The notes below the pieces were generated by a model. The model was not told the origin of the DNA. It searched no databases and worked only from the letters and a program-made list of their open reading frames with translations. A DNA stretch of 64,000 nucleotides from Marchantia polymorpha subsp. ruderalis (taxonomy: Eukaryota > Streptophyta > Marchantiopsida > Marchantiales > Marchantiaceae): assembly GCA_037833965.1 (NCBI GenBank), contig AP031353.1, forward strand, positions 23,562,501 through 23,626,500. The letters run 5' to 3'. Shown here in pieces: positions 12,673 to 26,922 of the stretch (positions within the stretch are counted from its first letter, which is position 1; each line of letters opens with the position of its first letter). The translations under genes were made by a program, and so were the position numbers.

Positions 12673-15600
12673 GATATATCATTGTAGAATCCACGGAAGA
12701 AGGTTTCCAGTGGTCTACATTGGCGGAAATGAGGTAATTTTCTTGAAAATGCTATACATATCAATGCCCACAGAGCATCTAAGGTATACCAACTGCCACC
12801 TAAGGTTCCAATAAATGAGAATTCTGCAAATATCTCTTGTCATAGCTGACCAGTAGCAATACAGAGAAAGTCACAATTCGACTTGCAGTTGTTGTATTCA
12901 CCTCTTTATTACTTGTTCCTTATGTTTATTTCTTGATGGCTGCAGATGACGAATGCTGAGCATTAATGGGAGATTTTATTATGAATACGTGTCACGCATC
13001 TCAACATTCCATCACTTAATTATGTTCTCAAGTCCCCAGAGACTTATAGTTTTAGTGTCATTTAGTATATAGGCTAATATTCCACATGGAGTGAATATCT
13101 AGACATCGATTATTTTTGCTACTAAGAAGCATGTCTACCTTTGAAGCACATAGTCTGAATCTTTAGACTCCTATAGTGTCACCCCTGTGCTTAAGAAATA
13201 AGCTGTTCAAGACGGGAATTGTCAGGCACATTTCGTTAGTGTTGGGGAGTTGTAAATTGAAACAATTTGCGAGTCTTAGTTTCACGCTTGTACCATGAGC
13301 CAAGAATTAGATGTCCAAGTTTTTCTTCCAGTTTTTTATGAGCATGCCTCTGCGTGAAGATTGGTCTCGTAAGCCACAATGGACCACCTTCATGGACAAA
13401 ATTCAATTTCAGAAGTCAAAGTGGTGTCAAGTGTAGTAATTTCGAATTCTGAGGCATAGATTCTCGTCTCATCGAATGAATCGATGGTGTTTCGTATGGA
13501 TCGAATCGTACTCTGGAATCTGACCAACATCTGGAGTGCTCTTCAGTTCTGGTGAAGAACGATTGCATAAAAAAAAGCGAATCTCTCTTAAGTCTCCACA
13601 TATTAGATCAAGGAGTAGTCATCGGATCATGCCCCTTGTTCATACATATTACCAAGAGTTTATGTCGTTTGCATAAAGGAAGGGGAGCTTAACATAATCA
13701 GATTTTAAACCATAATTGTCACCATCATATGGTAGTCATTACCGAATGATTGCAATAGTTGTTGGCCGCAGATTGGCGCAGCTGAGCCATTTCACTCTCT
13801 GGACGTCGCCTGTTGCTTTCCTGTGTTTTCCTGGCTGTTACATGAATAGATGAGCGAGAATAACAAGCATCCTGTCTGTTTATCCATTGTGCAGATCTCC
13901 CGTCCTTACCCTTGAACCTTCCAACTCTGATCATTGGAGACTTGCCTTGATCAGCCCAGTTTCTGGAAAGCGCGAGTAGAAGTTCGTGAAAAAGAAAACA
14001 TTTGCTACACATGTAACGAAACTTAAAGCATATCTGATTCTTATTGCAGAGTAAGTACCACAGGGTCATTACAGAACATGCCGAATTTGTGCAAATCAAC
14101 ATGGCTACTACATCAATTTGGTAGAGCATGGCTTTAAGACTTATGATGCTGTTTCATTTGCGCCAAATCTTGAACAAGAAGATATTAATCAAGATTAATA
14201 ACCGGACTCTTGTAGTGTTGTGTCCCATCTGTGATTAAGCTCTCAAAAATACACAAGCCATGCAAGGAGCATGTTTTGGAGAACGACATTATAATTTCAA
14301 GTGCAGAAGTCTCTACAAATACAACCTTTTGATCGTGATAACTTTTCTTTCCAATACCATGAGGCTTTTTGTTTTAATGACATTACAAACAGTCTTGCAT
14401 TGGGATGCAATATGCCTTGGAGTGCCGCAGAAGAATCTGAATAACGTTATTTTGTTGTCATTTGTTCATCTTTATCGGATTGATTACAAGGTGTGAGGTA
14501 AGATGCAAAATTGTACAGAGAAGTATTGGAACTTGTCATCTTCAAAAACAATAAGCTCTTATGTGTTTTTAATCCTACTGTGGATGAGATAATATCAATA
14601 TCTTCTAAAAATCAGAATGTTCATTCAATTCTGACCCCCATACGGAAAGATTAGTATCAATTTGATATTGCAACTACAACATGGAATCTAAATGGTGGTG
14701 AGTAAAGATGAGAATCTTGGCAGGAGTTGCATCTACTCTAGCCATAGATGGACTGGCCTATGTCTTTGCTAAGAAGAAAGCAAATCATGTGATAGCAAGG
14801 ACTTTTAGAAATGGCATCAACTTTAGTACAACAATCTTTGTACCCTATGAATACTGAAAGAATTCGAAAGGTAGAGAAGCAGATAGAAGAAGATCAACCG
14901 CCTTGATGCGGATAAAGTGGAGAGATATCCCGAGGAATTTATTGAGCCTCATGTAGGAGGATTCTCGTCCACCTCCACGAGGCTGGCCAGCGGCAATAGT
15001 CCACCAGACGCCTGCATATATTACTTCGACAAAGAAGATATTTGAAGAAAATGTAAGCTTTTGTCGAACCCCAAGAATAGTTTGAAGAATGGTGTATTTC
15101 AACTTGGAGACCTAGAACAAACCACTACGAAAACCCACAACACTAGCTAGATTCTCATAGAGACTATCCAAACGATCTGCAAATCAAGGTGTGCTTTGTT
15201 AGGTGGCCAACGCAATGTCCTCCTCTTGCATGTATGGCCTCTTCTTACAAGTTCTCCATGAGCAGGCATTATAGCCTTTGGAGGCCATACACATTTGGAC
15301 GACAAAATCTGCGTAAGTACCTCCTTTAGGGAAGACTACGAGAAAGACCAACATATATTTCAATATATCACATTTGATTTCCAATTTCTACTTCCCTCGT
15401 CCTCCAAAGGTTAAAAAATTGCATAAGAGATTGACATAACACATAATACAAATGATACAACATTCATATTCTAACATCTAAGAGTGAAGACAAATACTGT
15501 ATCTATTTATATACGTACATTGAAACAAACACACATAGACATAGATGTGATTGTTGATGTCATATGTACACCTTCAATTTTATCCAATCAGTAAATTTTA

Positions 15601-16511
15601 TTTATCATTACATTATGTATGACTTCTCACTCACATCTAGATGCGGTTAAGCAGTTAATAATATTGATATTCATATAATTCAAATCTCAACTTACAAGAA
15701 CAAATAAGGTTAATCATGTACCTTAAATGTATATCTTGATATAACTTTACAACACTTCTAACAAAATGTGAAGAACACTGCTGCCTTCCTTTCATAAGAG
15801 CAAGACATACATAAGAATTATACAGTTCAAACCTAATTGTTTTGAAAAAACTATCATAGTAATTGAAGTATTACTAGTATCCTATGAAACAAGTCGCCTC
15901 ATGTTAGTTGATGTTTTCAAAGCTTTCATATCTGAGTTAAGTTGTCATGTACATTAGTCTTCCATTTAAGTACGCACTTTGAACCTTAAACTTCTGTGCG
16001 TAATTAATCGGGATATGCATACTTAACATTTTCATTTCCAGATAATTTTTGTAGAGCTTCAATGTCCAAGAAATTGAATACCAAGTTACTCATGGATGTG
16101 AGAACATTTCAAAATTAAGAAAATAAAATATTCCGAGCAAACTCGCTTTTGTGCGTGAGTATGAAATTAATGATGCATCTAACAATTAGTGGACAATTTT
16201 CTTAGCCCAGGTCGCGACCTGTGGCCTTTTCCCAACCTCGCCCTTGATGGTTAGATTTCTCTCGCTTGACTTCCCTTGCCCCAAGGCATAGAATGGGGCA
16301 GTAGTGTAGTCTTGAATGTGAAATTACAATGAAATTTCTGAAAATGTTAAAATCACTGAAATTTACTATAATCTCGCTGAAAATGTTGATAAGTGAAAAT
16401 TGTCTGATAAAATGCGTACTTAAATGGTGGGCTACTGTACATCAATAGTTAATTGAGACATTGACAATTATTGTCACTTTAGGACTCTACACAACAAGAT
16501 AACAACAGAAT

Positions 16512-16513
<2 letters not shown>

Positions 16514-16542
<29 letters not shown>
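16514..16542. repeat. (TA)n microsatellite
   Basis: About 29 bases of uninterrupted AT/TA alternation in otherwise AT-rich intergenic DNA. Such tracts are length-variable. Confidence 0.9.
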
Positions 16543-16543
<1 letters not shown>

Positions 16544-17585
16544 CACTTCACAAAGAGCTTTTCTAATATACTGGAGGGTATGAAAATAAAAAACGTAATT
16601 TAATGTCAAGCACATCGTTTTCAAACACTTTATTGGGCATAACGATCTCATACCGTGCACTACGCGAAACATCTGCCAAGCATGTACATATCTTGTTAAA
16701 ATGAATTTTTGTAACATCGTCTTTCCTTTCACTTGGACAAAGATTGAGAGATTGTTTTTTTGATTTCAATCTTCATTGAGTCTACTCTTTTTATCCATTT
16801 ACCTTTCTATGCTGTACATAACCATAGTACACATGGTTTTTCTCCGCTTGTAAATCTAAGGGCTGAGACTGGCTAATGTCTTGATATACATGGAACAAAT
16901 GAGTTATAAGGAATAAGGAAACTTGATAGAATCTAATGGTTTGAATCATATAAAGCCAAAGATCATAGTGAGAATGACATATGAAATATCATCATCTATC
17001 TTCGTATTTCATATATGGATATGAAAATTGTTCTGATCTAAAAAATGTGTCTATGACTATTTCAATTGGAATGGTAGAGTTTAACTACCAAATGTTAATA
17101 ATGATATGATGTTTTAGATAATGTGTGAAAGTGGATAACTCAATGTATACTTGTTCTGTATCACTCTCGGTGCAAGTCTATACTTGTCACTAGTGGTTTG
17201 ATGATTAACTATCTCCAAGTGATATTTTCCAGAGATATGACTATCTATGTTCTTGTATGAATGATGAGTAATGCGGATGAATCCAGTTCTATAAATTCAA
17301 AGTTATAAAGAGCTTTCATCTCTTTTTTACTCTAACTGTAGAAATATGTGTATTGAAACTTTGTCATATTCAAGTAAGTTTACAAGACTTTTGGCTACAT
17401 CAACCCCGACCCTATGTTCTCCGGGCTCACCGATCGTGTATCACCGTCACAGTCACCAGAGGGTTTCGCGTTTGTCGCCCAAGAGGAGGCCGACCAGTCT
17501 TTTCGTCTAGCATTTCTTATGATGCACTCTGGGATTGGCATGGCAGATCATTTATTATGATGCACTCTCTGGAATTATGGTGCCG

Positions 17586-17617
17586 CCGTATATTCCAGAT
17601 TATTATCTGGAATACGG
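17586..17617. repeat. Short imperfect palindrome
   Basis: TATTCCAGAT (17591-17600) and ATCTGGAATA (17605-17614) are perfect inverted copies around TATT; the flanking CCG and CGG extend the stem with a 2-base bulge. It may be part of a decayed element in the 17.35-17.65 kb GC-rich patch. Confidence 0.5.
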
Positions 17618-17949
17618 TCGGGGTTGTTCTAGACTGCAGTTTTACAAGCGCCTACCATATTTAGTATGTATAAATATTATTGTAATCCATTAATTAGAGA
17701 ACAAATCATAGCCAATGCCACACATGATAAAGCAACGCTTCGATGAACTGCGGTGGATGCTATTATTTTTTGGAAGATACTTTAATTGGATAGTCCAGAT
17801 ATGTAAATTGACACATATGATGACAAATTTTTCATTTGGGTCTAGCCCGGGTTTTACATTGTGGTTTCTTCCTTCTTGGGCTTGATGGGGTATCCCCGTG
17901 TTTATTTTCTCTGCTTGTCCATGAGGCCTATCCTATCCATCGAGAAGAA

Positions 17950-20900
17950 CAAGTTGTAGCTGAACTAAAAGACAAAACCGCGTGCGATCAACCGTAAAGT
18001 ACATAGACGAAGATGGAAGGAACTCTGTCTGTCCATGGCGACGGAGGATCGGCCCAAATCGGAGAATGATAAGCGCAAGCGCATGCTCATCGCCGTGCAC
18101 AGCAATCTCCACGACAGTCCATGTTCGCGAGCTGCAATCTTTCTGGCACACGGGCACCGACCTTCGTCCCGTCTGATCCTCCGTTGCGTTCTAAACCCTC
18201 CTCACGTCGGTCTGAACAGCTCGATGGTGAGTCTGCCGCATGCGTTCGTGCCACGAAGCGTAACAGGGGTTTCGAGAAATTTCACCTTTTCCGCATCTCC
18301 TTGACTGATCTTCCATACAGTCAATGTTGCACGAGTGCTCTGCCGAATCCCGCCATCGATCAAACGTATTCATCAGGTTCGCACTAGCGACAAGGAAATA
18401 GTTCGCGGTGTCGTCTGTCGTCCAGGTTTCGACTCTTTCCAGCGTGGAGCATTTGGACGAATCGCGCTTCGATCGAGCGATGGAGTCATCAGAAACTAAC
18501 GAAATTAAGGAAGAGGCCTGAATCACCAAAGAGGGGCCGAGCGGATCGCCACAAAATAATGGCCGGAAGGGGAAAAAAGAATGTGATCTTCGACTGCTCT
18601 TGACCGCAGTCGTTTGTAGTTGACCGAGGTTCTTGATCGGCGGAAAACTGGGTTGCGGCTTTTCGACCAGTCAGGCAGACACTCACCTCGACAAAGATTT
18701 GCGCAGACAACAACACGATCGCAGAGTCAAATAACTTCCTCTGATCACCAATCACGCATCATCTTTCGTAAATGCACATGCGGCTTTAGGCGATTCTCCC
18801 TGACCGTAACTTTCGTCTGCGGATTATGTGCTACAGTTCTACATCACATCTGCAGACTGTAGCCGTTCATTCATTCATCATAGCACTATATTGTCTATAA
18901 TCCGTGGAATCATCAGGATTTTGCAGCCATGGAGGCAAGGTTGGGAAATCCGAAAAGAAGGTGTGGAGGATCAGACGGAAGTTGGAACCTTTACTGGATT
19001 GGATACCCCAAGAAGAGCCCGAAGAAGAGAAGAGGACGAGAAGTTGGTACAGCCTTGGCACAAATCATGGCAAAACAAAGTCGGGAAAGATATCTTGGCG
19101 TGACTAATCAACACGTTTCACGAGAAGTAAGGACAAAGGCAAGAGACATGCATGAGCAGGCCGGTTTCCCGTCCATGTGGTCCTTCTATAACCGACGACG
19201 GTCCGGAACATTCGCTCTCTCCCGGTGCTGTCGACTTACAAGACAAAACGTCATTCCATTCCTGGACAATCATTCCCGGAGCTGTTGTGACGTTTTGACT
19301 GGACCCAAGAGCAGCAGAGAACTCTCCGTAATCAGCAGTCAGCTCCCAAAGGTATTGATCTTTTTTAGTTGTTCTCGATTCCACGCAAAGTGAGAGCCAG
19401 CCCGAGAAAATAATCCAAATTACAACAGTCCAGTTGCTCTCATTGAGTTTACTTGTGGACTCAGTGAAGGTCGGGGCTGCTTAAGAACTGACGAGTCTCG
19501 AAGGGTGTAACATCATCGGAACTGTGAGCGTGAGCCTTGGAAAAACTTTCAAAGGACAAGTTCTGAATCAGAAATATCTTGTGGAGCGATTGTTGGCAGG
19601 AATCTTATCAATGAGACAGGAGGAAAGCCGACGACCAAGATAGAGCCGTAACGTAACAAACGTGGGCAGGCTCGCCATTCGAGCTGCAAGATTCCAGCAT
19701 GCTTGCGGAACGAGACGGTCTATGGGAATATGAGCCTCATAAAACCGAGGAAGTAACGTCACAAGAAAGTAATAATACTATGAGGATGTTGTTTATGCGT
19801 GGGTCACACAAGTCGGAGCTTTGAACATCTCCATCCGGCACATGTGCGCGTATAGTTCCACGCTCTTTCCATATGGTCGGGTTCTGTACAATCGTCGAGA
19901 ATGCGGCTCCAGTCCCAGCAGTCATCAGGGATGAGAGGCACGACCCGGCAGGGCTGTATCCAACTTCCTGTCACGAAGTACCGATAGTGGACGGGGCAAG
20001 CAAGGGAAACTTCAGAAATCCGTTATCTCTAGCAGCAAGATCTCGCATGCTAATCGTGCAAGAGTGGGGTCCGTAATAGTAAACGATCGAGGGTGCGGAA
20101 GTGCTGCATTACTTGAGGCATTGTTGGCGAAGGTACGTACTCTCTTTTGCAGGAAAAGAGCTGAAGCTTCATGGGTGAATTTCTCGTAGATCAAGGCCTC
20201 AACTGATCGCTGGCATTTGCTCCTGAGTTGGTGTAAGTAGTTTGACTGTCAAGAAGAAACAAAAGTACACGCTGGTGTCCTTCAGTATCGCCTGTCTGGT
20301 CCTAGCTCCTCCTTTATCGGCGATTTCTGCCTTCACTTGGCGTTCTGACAAATTGTGGGTGTTCTCCAGAAATGAATTCCCGTTGTTGTGCAAGGTTTTT
20401 TCTGGCCGCAGCTTAATAAAGGAAATAGATATATATACTCGAGTCTTTTGGATTTAGCTCAACCAACAGTATAATTTGATGATAGTGGCTGCGCTTTTTC
20501 TTCGGTGTTCGCGCGATTGCCGTCTGGATGTTGGGGGTTCTTGAAATAGAAAACTGTATGAAATGGAAGGAAATATCTGTTTGCAAGTATCATCGAGTGA
20601 AGCTGTCTTTTTGTTTACATTCGGGTAGTAAGGTATCGGACATGCATGAATCACTTTCTTTTACCATGCAAGTGATTTGACTCTGCTAGTTTTCCTTGAA
20701 CACCATTAAGAGAAGTCATTACAACTGTCTGCGTATATCCTGGCTCGTTCACAACAGTATCGAATCTGCTTACTTATTGAAAATAGAACGCAGAATTCTG
20801 AACAGTGTAAAATGTTCCTGAACATGCGTTAACAGTTATGAGAAGACACCAGACCTTGATTTGAAATACTATGCGAGGGTTGTGTCAGTTAAAGTTAATC

Positions 20901-22473
20901 CATGACTTCCTCAGCTTGATCTTTGAGGCAGCAGGATGGATGATTATATTTAAATTTAAAAAAACAATTGAAAACTATTGCATTCAGGAATAACGTGATG
21001 AGTCATAATGCCGGTGGGCCTGTCTTTCTGTCGAGAGCTTTCGGGAGTGTGTGCGAAGAGTGTAGTGTACCCAAAATTCATTCGATATGTATGCCCTCAC
21101 ACCATCCACAACTGTCTATTCGTCCATCATATATTGAAGCAGCATCGAACCACTTAAGTGTTCAGTACAGCTTGAGAGAGTCAAGCTGATCATTCGATGC
21201 AAGTAGAAGGAGTTCGGTTTGGCCCGTTGGCTTGCGAATGGCTGGGATCTACAGGTCCCATATAGAAGAGAACAACCGCAATCTGCTGCCAGATAATTGG
21301 GAGTCCTTGTCGGGTATGTAATACCTTCTTCGGACGAAACTTCAGAAACATATAAAAGCCCTTCCAGCAAGTGGTAAACTTGTCTGTCCAAAACTTCCAC
21401 CGGACAGGCCAGCTTCTTGACTTGATTTGGCGAGCGCTGAGAGCTGGAAATAAACTGCTCCGAATCGACAACCACGCAACAAGGATTTCTTCCTTTCGTG
21501 CCTTAGAGTCCCTTATGATGAACTGACCTGTCTCAAGGATTCTGGTAATCCAGCTCTTTTCCGAGGAATAAACTCAAAGAAATTTTTTCCAGCAACTGTT
21601 TTGTCACTGTTATTGACTATATTTGGATGTGTCTAGGTCAGAGGAGATCCGGATAATCTGACCTGCCGCAAAGTACTCAATCAGGAAAATATGTCGACTC
21701 TGAGATTGCTGGTGGGCCTCTTTCTGAAGAATTGTTCCTTCACTCCTGTTGAGGACCTTCTTTCAAAAGCGTAGTTGAGGATTTGTGGTGACAAACAGCG
21801 TACGAGTGTATTGAGTTACTAAATGATCTCGTCTGTCTGTCTCTCTCCAGTCCTCTTCAGCCTAAATTCCTCCTGAGATTCTTTGCATCCTTATCTCGTC
21901 GAGTATGTATATGTTATGCGTATGCGAGTTGACTAAATAGAGGTTCAAGATCCTCATACAAAACGAATGCTAGGATTATTATCCTAGCGCGCAGAAGCAT
22001 AAATGCCTTAGCTGATACAAGCATACGCATCTGTAGCAAGGTTTTCCTATGACTGCAGCGAAATGAAGGCTGTCGTTCAGAGTTTGCTACTTCTGGTCTT
22101 TAAGTGCATGTAATGAAATACCAAAAAACGAGAAAGTACATAGTTTGGCGCAGGTTGGTATGAAACTAGCAGTTTTCATACAATGTCGGGCGGATGGACT
22201 TTACCAGGAGGAGAAAAAGAATCTAAAACTGTTGAACCTATCGTACGTCTCTACTGACACTACTGACACTAAGAGCTCCTACCTTTGGAGTAGACCTTTA
22301 GATTCGAGACTTCTCCCCGTTTGCTCGTTTGAAACTTTCCTGATATTCCTGACTTCAATTTCTTAGGGAACCATCGAATTGAATGTCGTTGTTGTGCTTC
22401 TCCCCGCTGGAAGCAGGGAGCAGAGCTGTAGCATAGCTTCTTCTTATAGCTTTCATCCTTGATTGGATTGCAG
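17950..22473. other. GC-balanced block without recognisable gene, then OPT upstream region
   Basis: From about 17.95 to 21.5 kb the base composition shifts towards that of the gene regions, and several open frames of 60-150 codons exist on both strands; the longest on the plus strand is 18929-19393 (154 codons, ATG in CCATGG context). None shows a domain, and the frames overlap antisense to each other, as chance frames do in GC-richer DNA. Candidates are a long leader or promoter of the downstream transporter, a non-coding RNA, or a decayed gene. 21.5-22.47 kb should hold the missing first exon of the transporter. Confidence 0.4.
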
Positions 22474-25400
22474 GATGAAGCAGAAGTTTTTCTCGAGGAT
22501 TACTCTAAGGAGGTAAGCATTATATGCGCAATAGAATCTATCGGCTGTTTATCAATGGCTTGTTCCTATCCTCTATTTAATGCTAATGGCTTGATCGAAA
22601 CTTATATCATTTCTTCTGAAGAAGATCTCGAACATGGACGTGAGTGCAGGACAGGGGAGATGCAGACTCCCCTATAGAGGAAGTGAACTTGACGGTTCCA
22701 ACAACTGATACGCCGGACATGCGAATGCTCACCGTGAGGACGTGGGTCATTGGGTTACTGATTTGCGGATTTCTAGCGTTTGTGAACCAATTTTTTTGGT
22801 TTCGATCATCCCCTATCACCATTTCTGCCCTGGCGGGACAAATTGTCTCACTATACCTTGGTAGGATGATGGCGACTTGGCTTCCCGACAAGAAGATTGG
22901 TCCTATAGAGCTCAACCCGGGCCCTTTCAACATCAAGGTGATGCTTGTAAAACTCTTCAAAGATATCGTTCTGCTTGAAGTAGATTCTGCTTAGATTTAG
23001 AAGGGCAGAATCCTCGTTGGTGAGAGTTAATGAAGTAGTCAATCGTGTCACGAAGGGGTTTAAAGTGCGCTGACCGATGCAGAGCTGTGAACTGCAGGAG
23101 CATGTCCTCATCACAGTGTTTGCTGGTTGTGGCAGCGCCTTCGGACGAGGAAATGCGGAAGCTATACAGCTTGTCACCCTTCTGAATATACCAAAGTTCT
23201 TTAATAAGGTAAGGAGTGTTGCTTTCAGCATCACTTTCGAGTAAGGGCACATAACCCGTGCATTTTGAGATTGGAGGATAGTCTTATTTCCGTTAATGGA
23301 CTACTCGTGGAGTCTTTTACCACCTGGACTTCTTTGCTCTGAACCAATTCGCGATTATCTATGATTTCGAATACGGTGCTGACATCTGAACTTTGGTTCT
23401 GGTCAGAGTCTAAATTTTGGCGTGGCAGTACTGCTGGTTTCAACAACTCAAACCCTTGGCTATGGAATGGCAGGGCTTTTACGAAAATATGTTGTGGTAT
23501 GAACGTTTTCCTCTGATTTCATTCAAGAATTTGGTTTTCACCTGAAGACACGATGAAACAATAATGTTAATTTTTGCTCAGACTTGCAAACTAGTATCTC
23601 AAAATAAGTAGCAAAGCAGGGCATATCCTAATCTGGCTGGATTTGGCATGTAATTTGCAGGACCCTCCTCATATGTGGTGGCCTTCAACCATGGTTGATG
23701 TAGCTTTATTCAGGTAGTGCTTTTGCTTTTGCACATTCTTGAAAACAAGACCATCATCGCTTTGATACAGAGTGTTGGCCCACCATGAATGCTTCTAGCA
23801 GTCGTATTGGTATGTCTAGAAGATAGTAGCAGACCGTTTGCGAACGAACCAAATTACGGTCTGCTTATTTCGTATTCTGTTCTGAAATAGCGGTCACAAA
23901 TACTTCCTGATTCACACATGCAACAAGGTTCTAACAAGTGTCTTATTGCTGCACAGAGCTCTCCACGAGAAGGAACCTTCAAGGGGTTTGAGCCGAATTC
24001 AGTTTTTTCTTATTGCCGCGGTGATAAGTTTTGCGTGGTACATCGTACCGGACTACTTTTTTACCACAATCACCTCCCTATCCTGGATCTGCTGGGTTTA
24101 TAAAGATTCTGTGACAGCACAACAACTTGGATCAGGTCAACCTTCTTAGCTCAGACGACGATCTACTTACAACAACGTGTTATTTTGAATCTTTTTTATA
24201 GAAAGACTTACAGTTGGAGAAATTTTCCTGATAGTATTATTATCTTGCTTCAGAAGGACCTTTTACACGCGGAAAAGAAACCATTGATTGTTGTTACTGA
24301 GAGTGCTCTTGGAGTTTGTGTTGACTGCAGGAATCAATGGTTTAGGCTTTGGCTCGATTGCACTTGACTGGGCTACCATCTCCGCTTATCTATCGTCTCC
24401 CCTATCAACACCCTGGTTCACGTTGGTCAACGTATATGTGGGTTTTTTAATTGCTGCGTACATCATCACACCTCTCTGCTATTGGTACGATGTCTACAAT
24501 GCCCAGAACTTTCCAATCATCTCCAACAAACTATTTCTTTTGAATGGCAACCGGTACAATGTTAAGCAGGTAATTTTTCACCTACATAGACAGACTAGGA
24601 AGTGTTAAAAGAGACATTGTAGTGTAACAAACAGCTTTCAGTCGGTAAATCATGTCAAAATGAAAGATTCTTTGGCAACCTTAAATTTTCTGAGTACTTT
24701 TCATGAATTGATGGTTGCTTAAAAGAACACTTCTTACTGAGACAGGATGGAGTAGAAACAGTAGTCTGACTTCAGTGTTCAGCATTCGTCTCTAAGAATC
24801 CTTCTGCAGGTTCTAGATGCAGGTGGTTTGGATCTGGACTTGGAAAAGTACAACGCTTACGGACCTCCAGAACTATCAACTTCCTATGCTATAATTCATT
24901 GGGGCCTGGTGTTTGCCTACATCACTTCCGCGTTCACTCATGTATGTTTGTGGAATGGGAAAGACATATACCATCGATTCATGAGTTCCAGACTGGGTGA
25001 GCGCATTCTGCCCGTCTTTTGATGCCTATATGCCTTCACTTCTTTTCCTACATCCTAAGGTCTTTTATCTGTCTGAAAGGAGGACTTTTGCAGATGGAAA
25101 GTACAAACCCGATATCCACACGCAACTTATGCAATATTACCCGGAGATTCCTTCGTGGTGGTTCTGGGCGTTACTCCTAGTCAACGTTGCGCTGTCTCTG
25201 TTTATGATGAAAAACTGGGAGGATACTTTTCAAATATCTTCCTCAATGTTACTGTTGGCTATTGGCATGTCCTGCGCTTTCACTCTTCCCATCGCCATCA
25301 TTACTGCCACAACAAATCAGGTGTGGCTTACAGTAAAATGGATCTTTGATTAGGGGTCATATACCTTTGATTCTCATCTCCAATACCTCCCAGCATTGAG

Positions 25401-26922
25401 ATGATTTTAGGTGTCTTTTTGTTCTTTACGCATCTGGTTGCCCTGTTTCGAAGCGAACTCTTTGCAAAGGTTGCTGCTGCAACAAATTTCTGACCTGGAG
25501 TGTTTCAGTTTGAAGGACCTGGAGCTCTCTGTGACTTCTTCTATGGATATCTTGCACCAGGGCGAGTTGTAGGATTGAACTCATTTCGAGTATATGCTGC
25601 TGGTAGTGTTGTGCAATCAGTGGTCTTCCTACGGGACTTCAAACTTGCTCACTACATGAAGATTCCTCCCCGCAACATGTTCCTTGTTCAGGTGCTCTAT
25701 CAGAACCCATAACAAAGCCAGGCAGGAACAAAACTTATCCTCATGATTAATCCGCGTGTTTTTCTTGTTCTGGAATTCTTGAACAGTAGGATAAAAGCAC
25801 GAGAGTTTTATCGTTATCTAAAGTTGATATATATAACAGAAAGGTTGCTTTGCTTGAAGTACATTACACGGCAGTGTAGCTTTTTAAATGCCAGTTTCTT
25901 GTGTTAGTTCCTGCAGCTTATATATGACCAACCAGTTCTTTACAGGACCCACGTCTGGATCTAATCGTGTTTAATTTCTCCCACCTGCAACTCGTTCATG
26001 ATAATTGATACTGCGAATTCTTTTGCTTCGGTTCCGAGTTATGAAAACTCGGGAAGTTGTACAACTCTCTGAAGGTTCATGGTCGATTTTTTCTTGATTC
26101 TCTACCTTTATCGTCAGATCTGCTTCCAGCTTCAAAAGATGTGCTACCTGGCCTCAGTTTTTACTGGTATGCACGTTGCTCGCAGGTTGTAGGGACATTA
26201 CTGGCAGGTTTTGTAAATGTGTCCTGTGCCTATTGGCTGTATGAGGCGGAACCGTTGTTGTGCGCTGAATCAGGAGACTGGACGTGCCCAGCTGCGACCA
26301 ACGGTTTTTCTGTAGCCACCATATGGGGACTGATCGGCACGAGAAGAATGTTTGGAGACATAGGACGATACAAGAATATGACATGGATGTTTCTATTTGG
26401 TGCAATCGCCCCCATCCCGTTCTGGGCTCTCGCAAAAATGTCTCCAAAACTCGAGGTACGTCTCCTTTGCACTGCACCTAGAAGCATGGAAAGGCCTTCT
26501 CGTAAGGTAAATAACAAATGTTTTTTTAAGCAGGCGATTTCTCAATCTGACTTGTTCTTTTGTTGCAGTTCCTGAAGTGGGTTCATCTGCCAGTAATTCT
26601 CAGTGCAGTCAAGCCATGGCCACCAGCAACACCTGTAAATTTCAACTCGTGGTTTTTGGTGGGCTTCATGTTCAACTTTGTGATCTTCAGACACCGCAGA
26701 TCATGGTGGAAAAGGTACAACTACGTCCTGTCAGCAGCATTGGACACAGGGATAGCAATTGCTGGACCTCTCCTTTTCTTCACACTCCAATATGAGAAGA
26801 AAGGTCACCTGGCGTGGTGGGGTAATTCGCATCCTTATGTAGACCATTGTCCCTTAGCCATCTGTCCCACCGCGAGAGGAATCAATGTCACATCTACAAA
26901 TCCATTGTGCCCAGTCATGTAG
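22474..26922 (+). CDS. Oligopeptide transporter, OPT family (first exon not resolved)
   Basis: Polytopic plasma-membrane proton-coupled transporter of the OPT/PT clade, moving small peptides, glutathione or metal complexes (family knowledge; substrate not inferable). Twelve exons: 22474-22512, 22650-22937, 23098-23208, 23407-23496, 23661-23713, 23957-24135, 24331-24569, 24810-24996, 25094-25320, 25509-25691, 26186-26455, 26569-26922; together 739 residues plus TAG. Landmarks in order: [19 protein letters not shown] at the start of the core, the OPT signature [61 protein letters not shown], the signature MKIPPRNMF, and the C-terminal [14 protein letters not shown] and [12 protein letters not shown]. 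Many hydrophobic membrane segments are visible. The first exon listed ([13 protein letters not shown]) lacks an ATG, so the start codon is in an upstream exon I could not place. No frameshift or stop inside the exons, so the gene looks functional. Confidence 0.92.

Larger units (their letters stand above)
12673..17949. other. Long gene-free AT-rich intergenic region
   Basis: I find no recognisable gene. Open frames are short, overlap on both strands and match no family I know. A stretch at about 14.7-15.4 kb has a more protein-like composition on both strands and could be an eroded retroelement, but no protease, reverse transcriptase or integrase motif is visible. Around 17.35-17.65 kb the DNA is more GC-rich and carries a short near-direct repeat (TTATGATGCACTCT at about 17517 and 17556). 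Confidence 0.45.

Noticed and set aside
13725-14129. 134-codon minus-strand frame
   Set aside because: Low similarity to any protein I know, AT-rich region, no splice or promoter context.
18929-19393. 154-codon open frame with ATG in good context
   Set aside because: No domain, no splice continuation, and an antisense open frame overlaps it; composition alone explains it.
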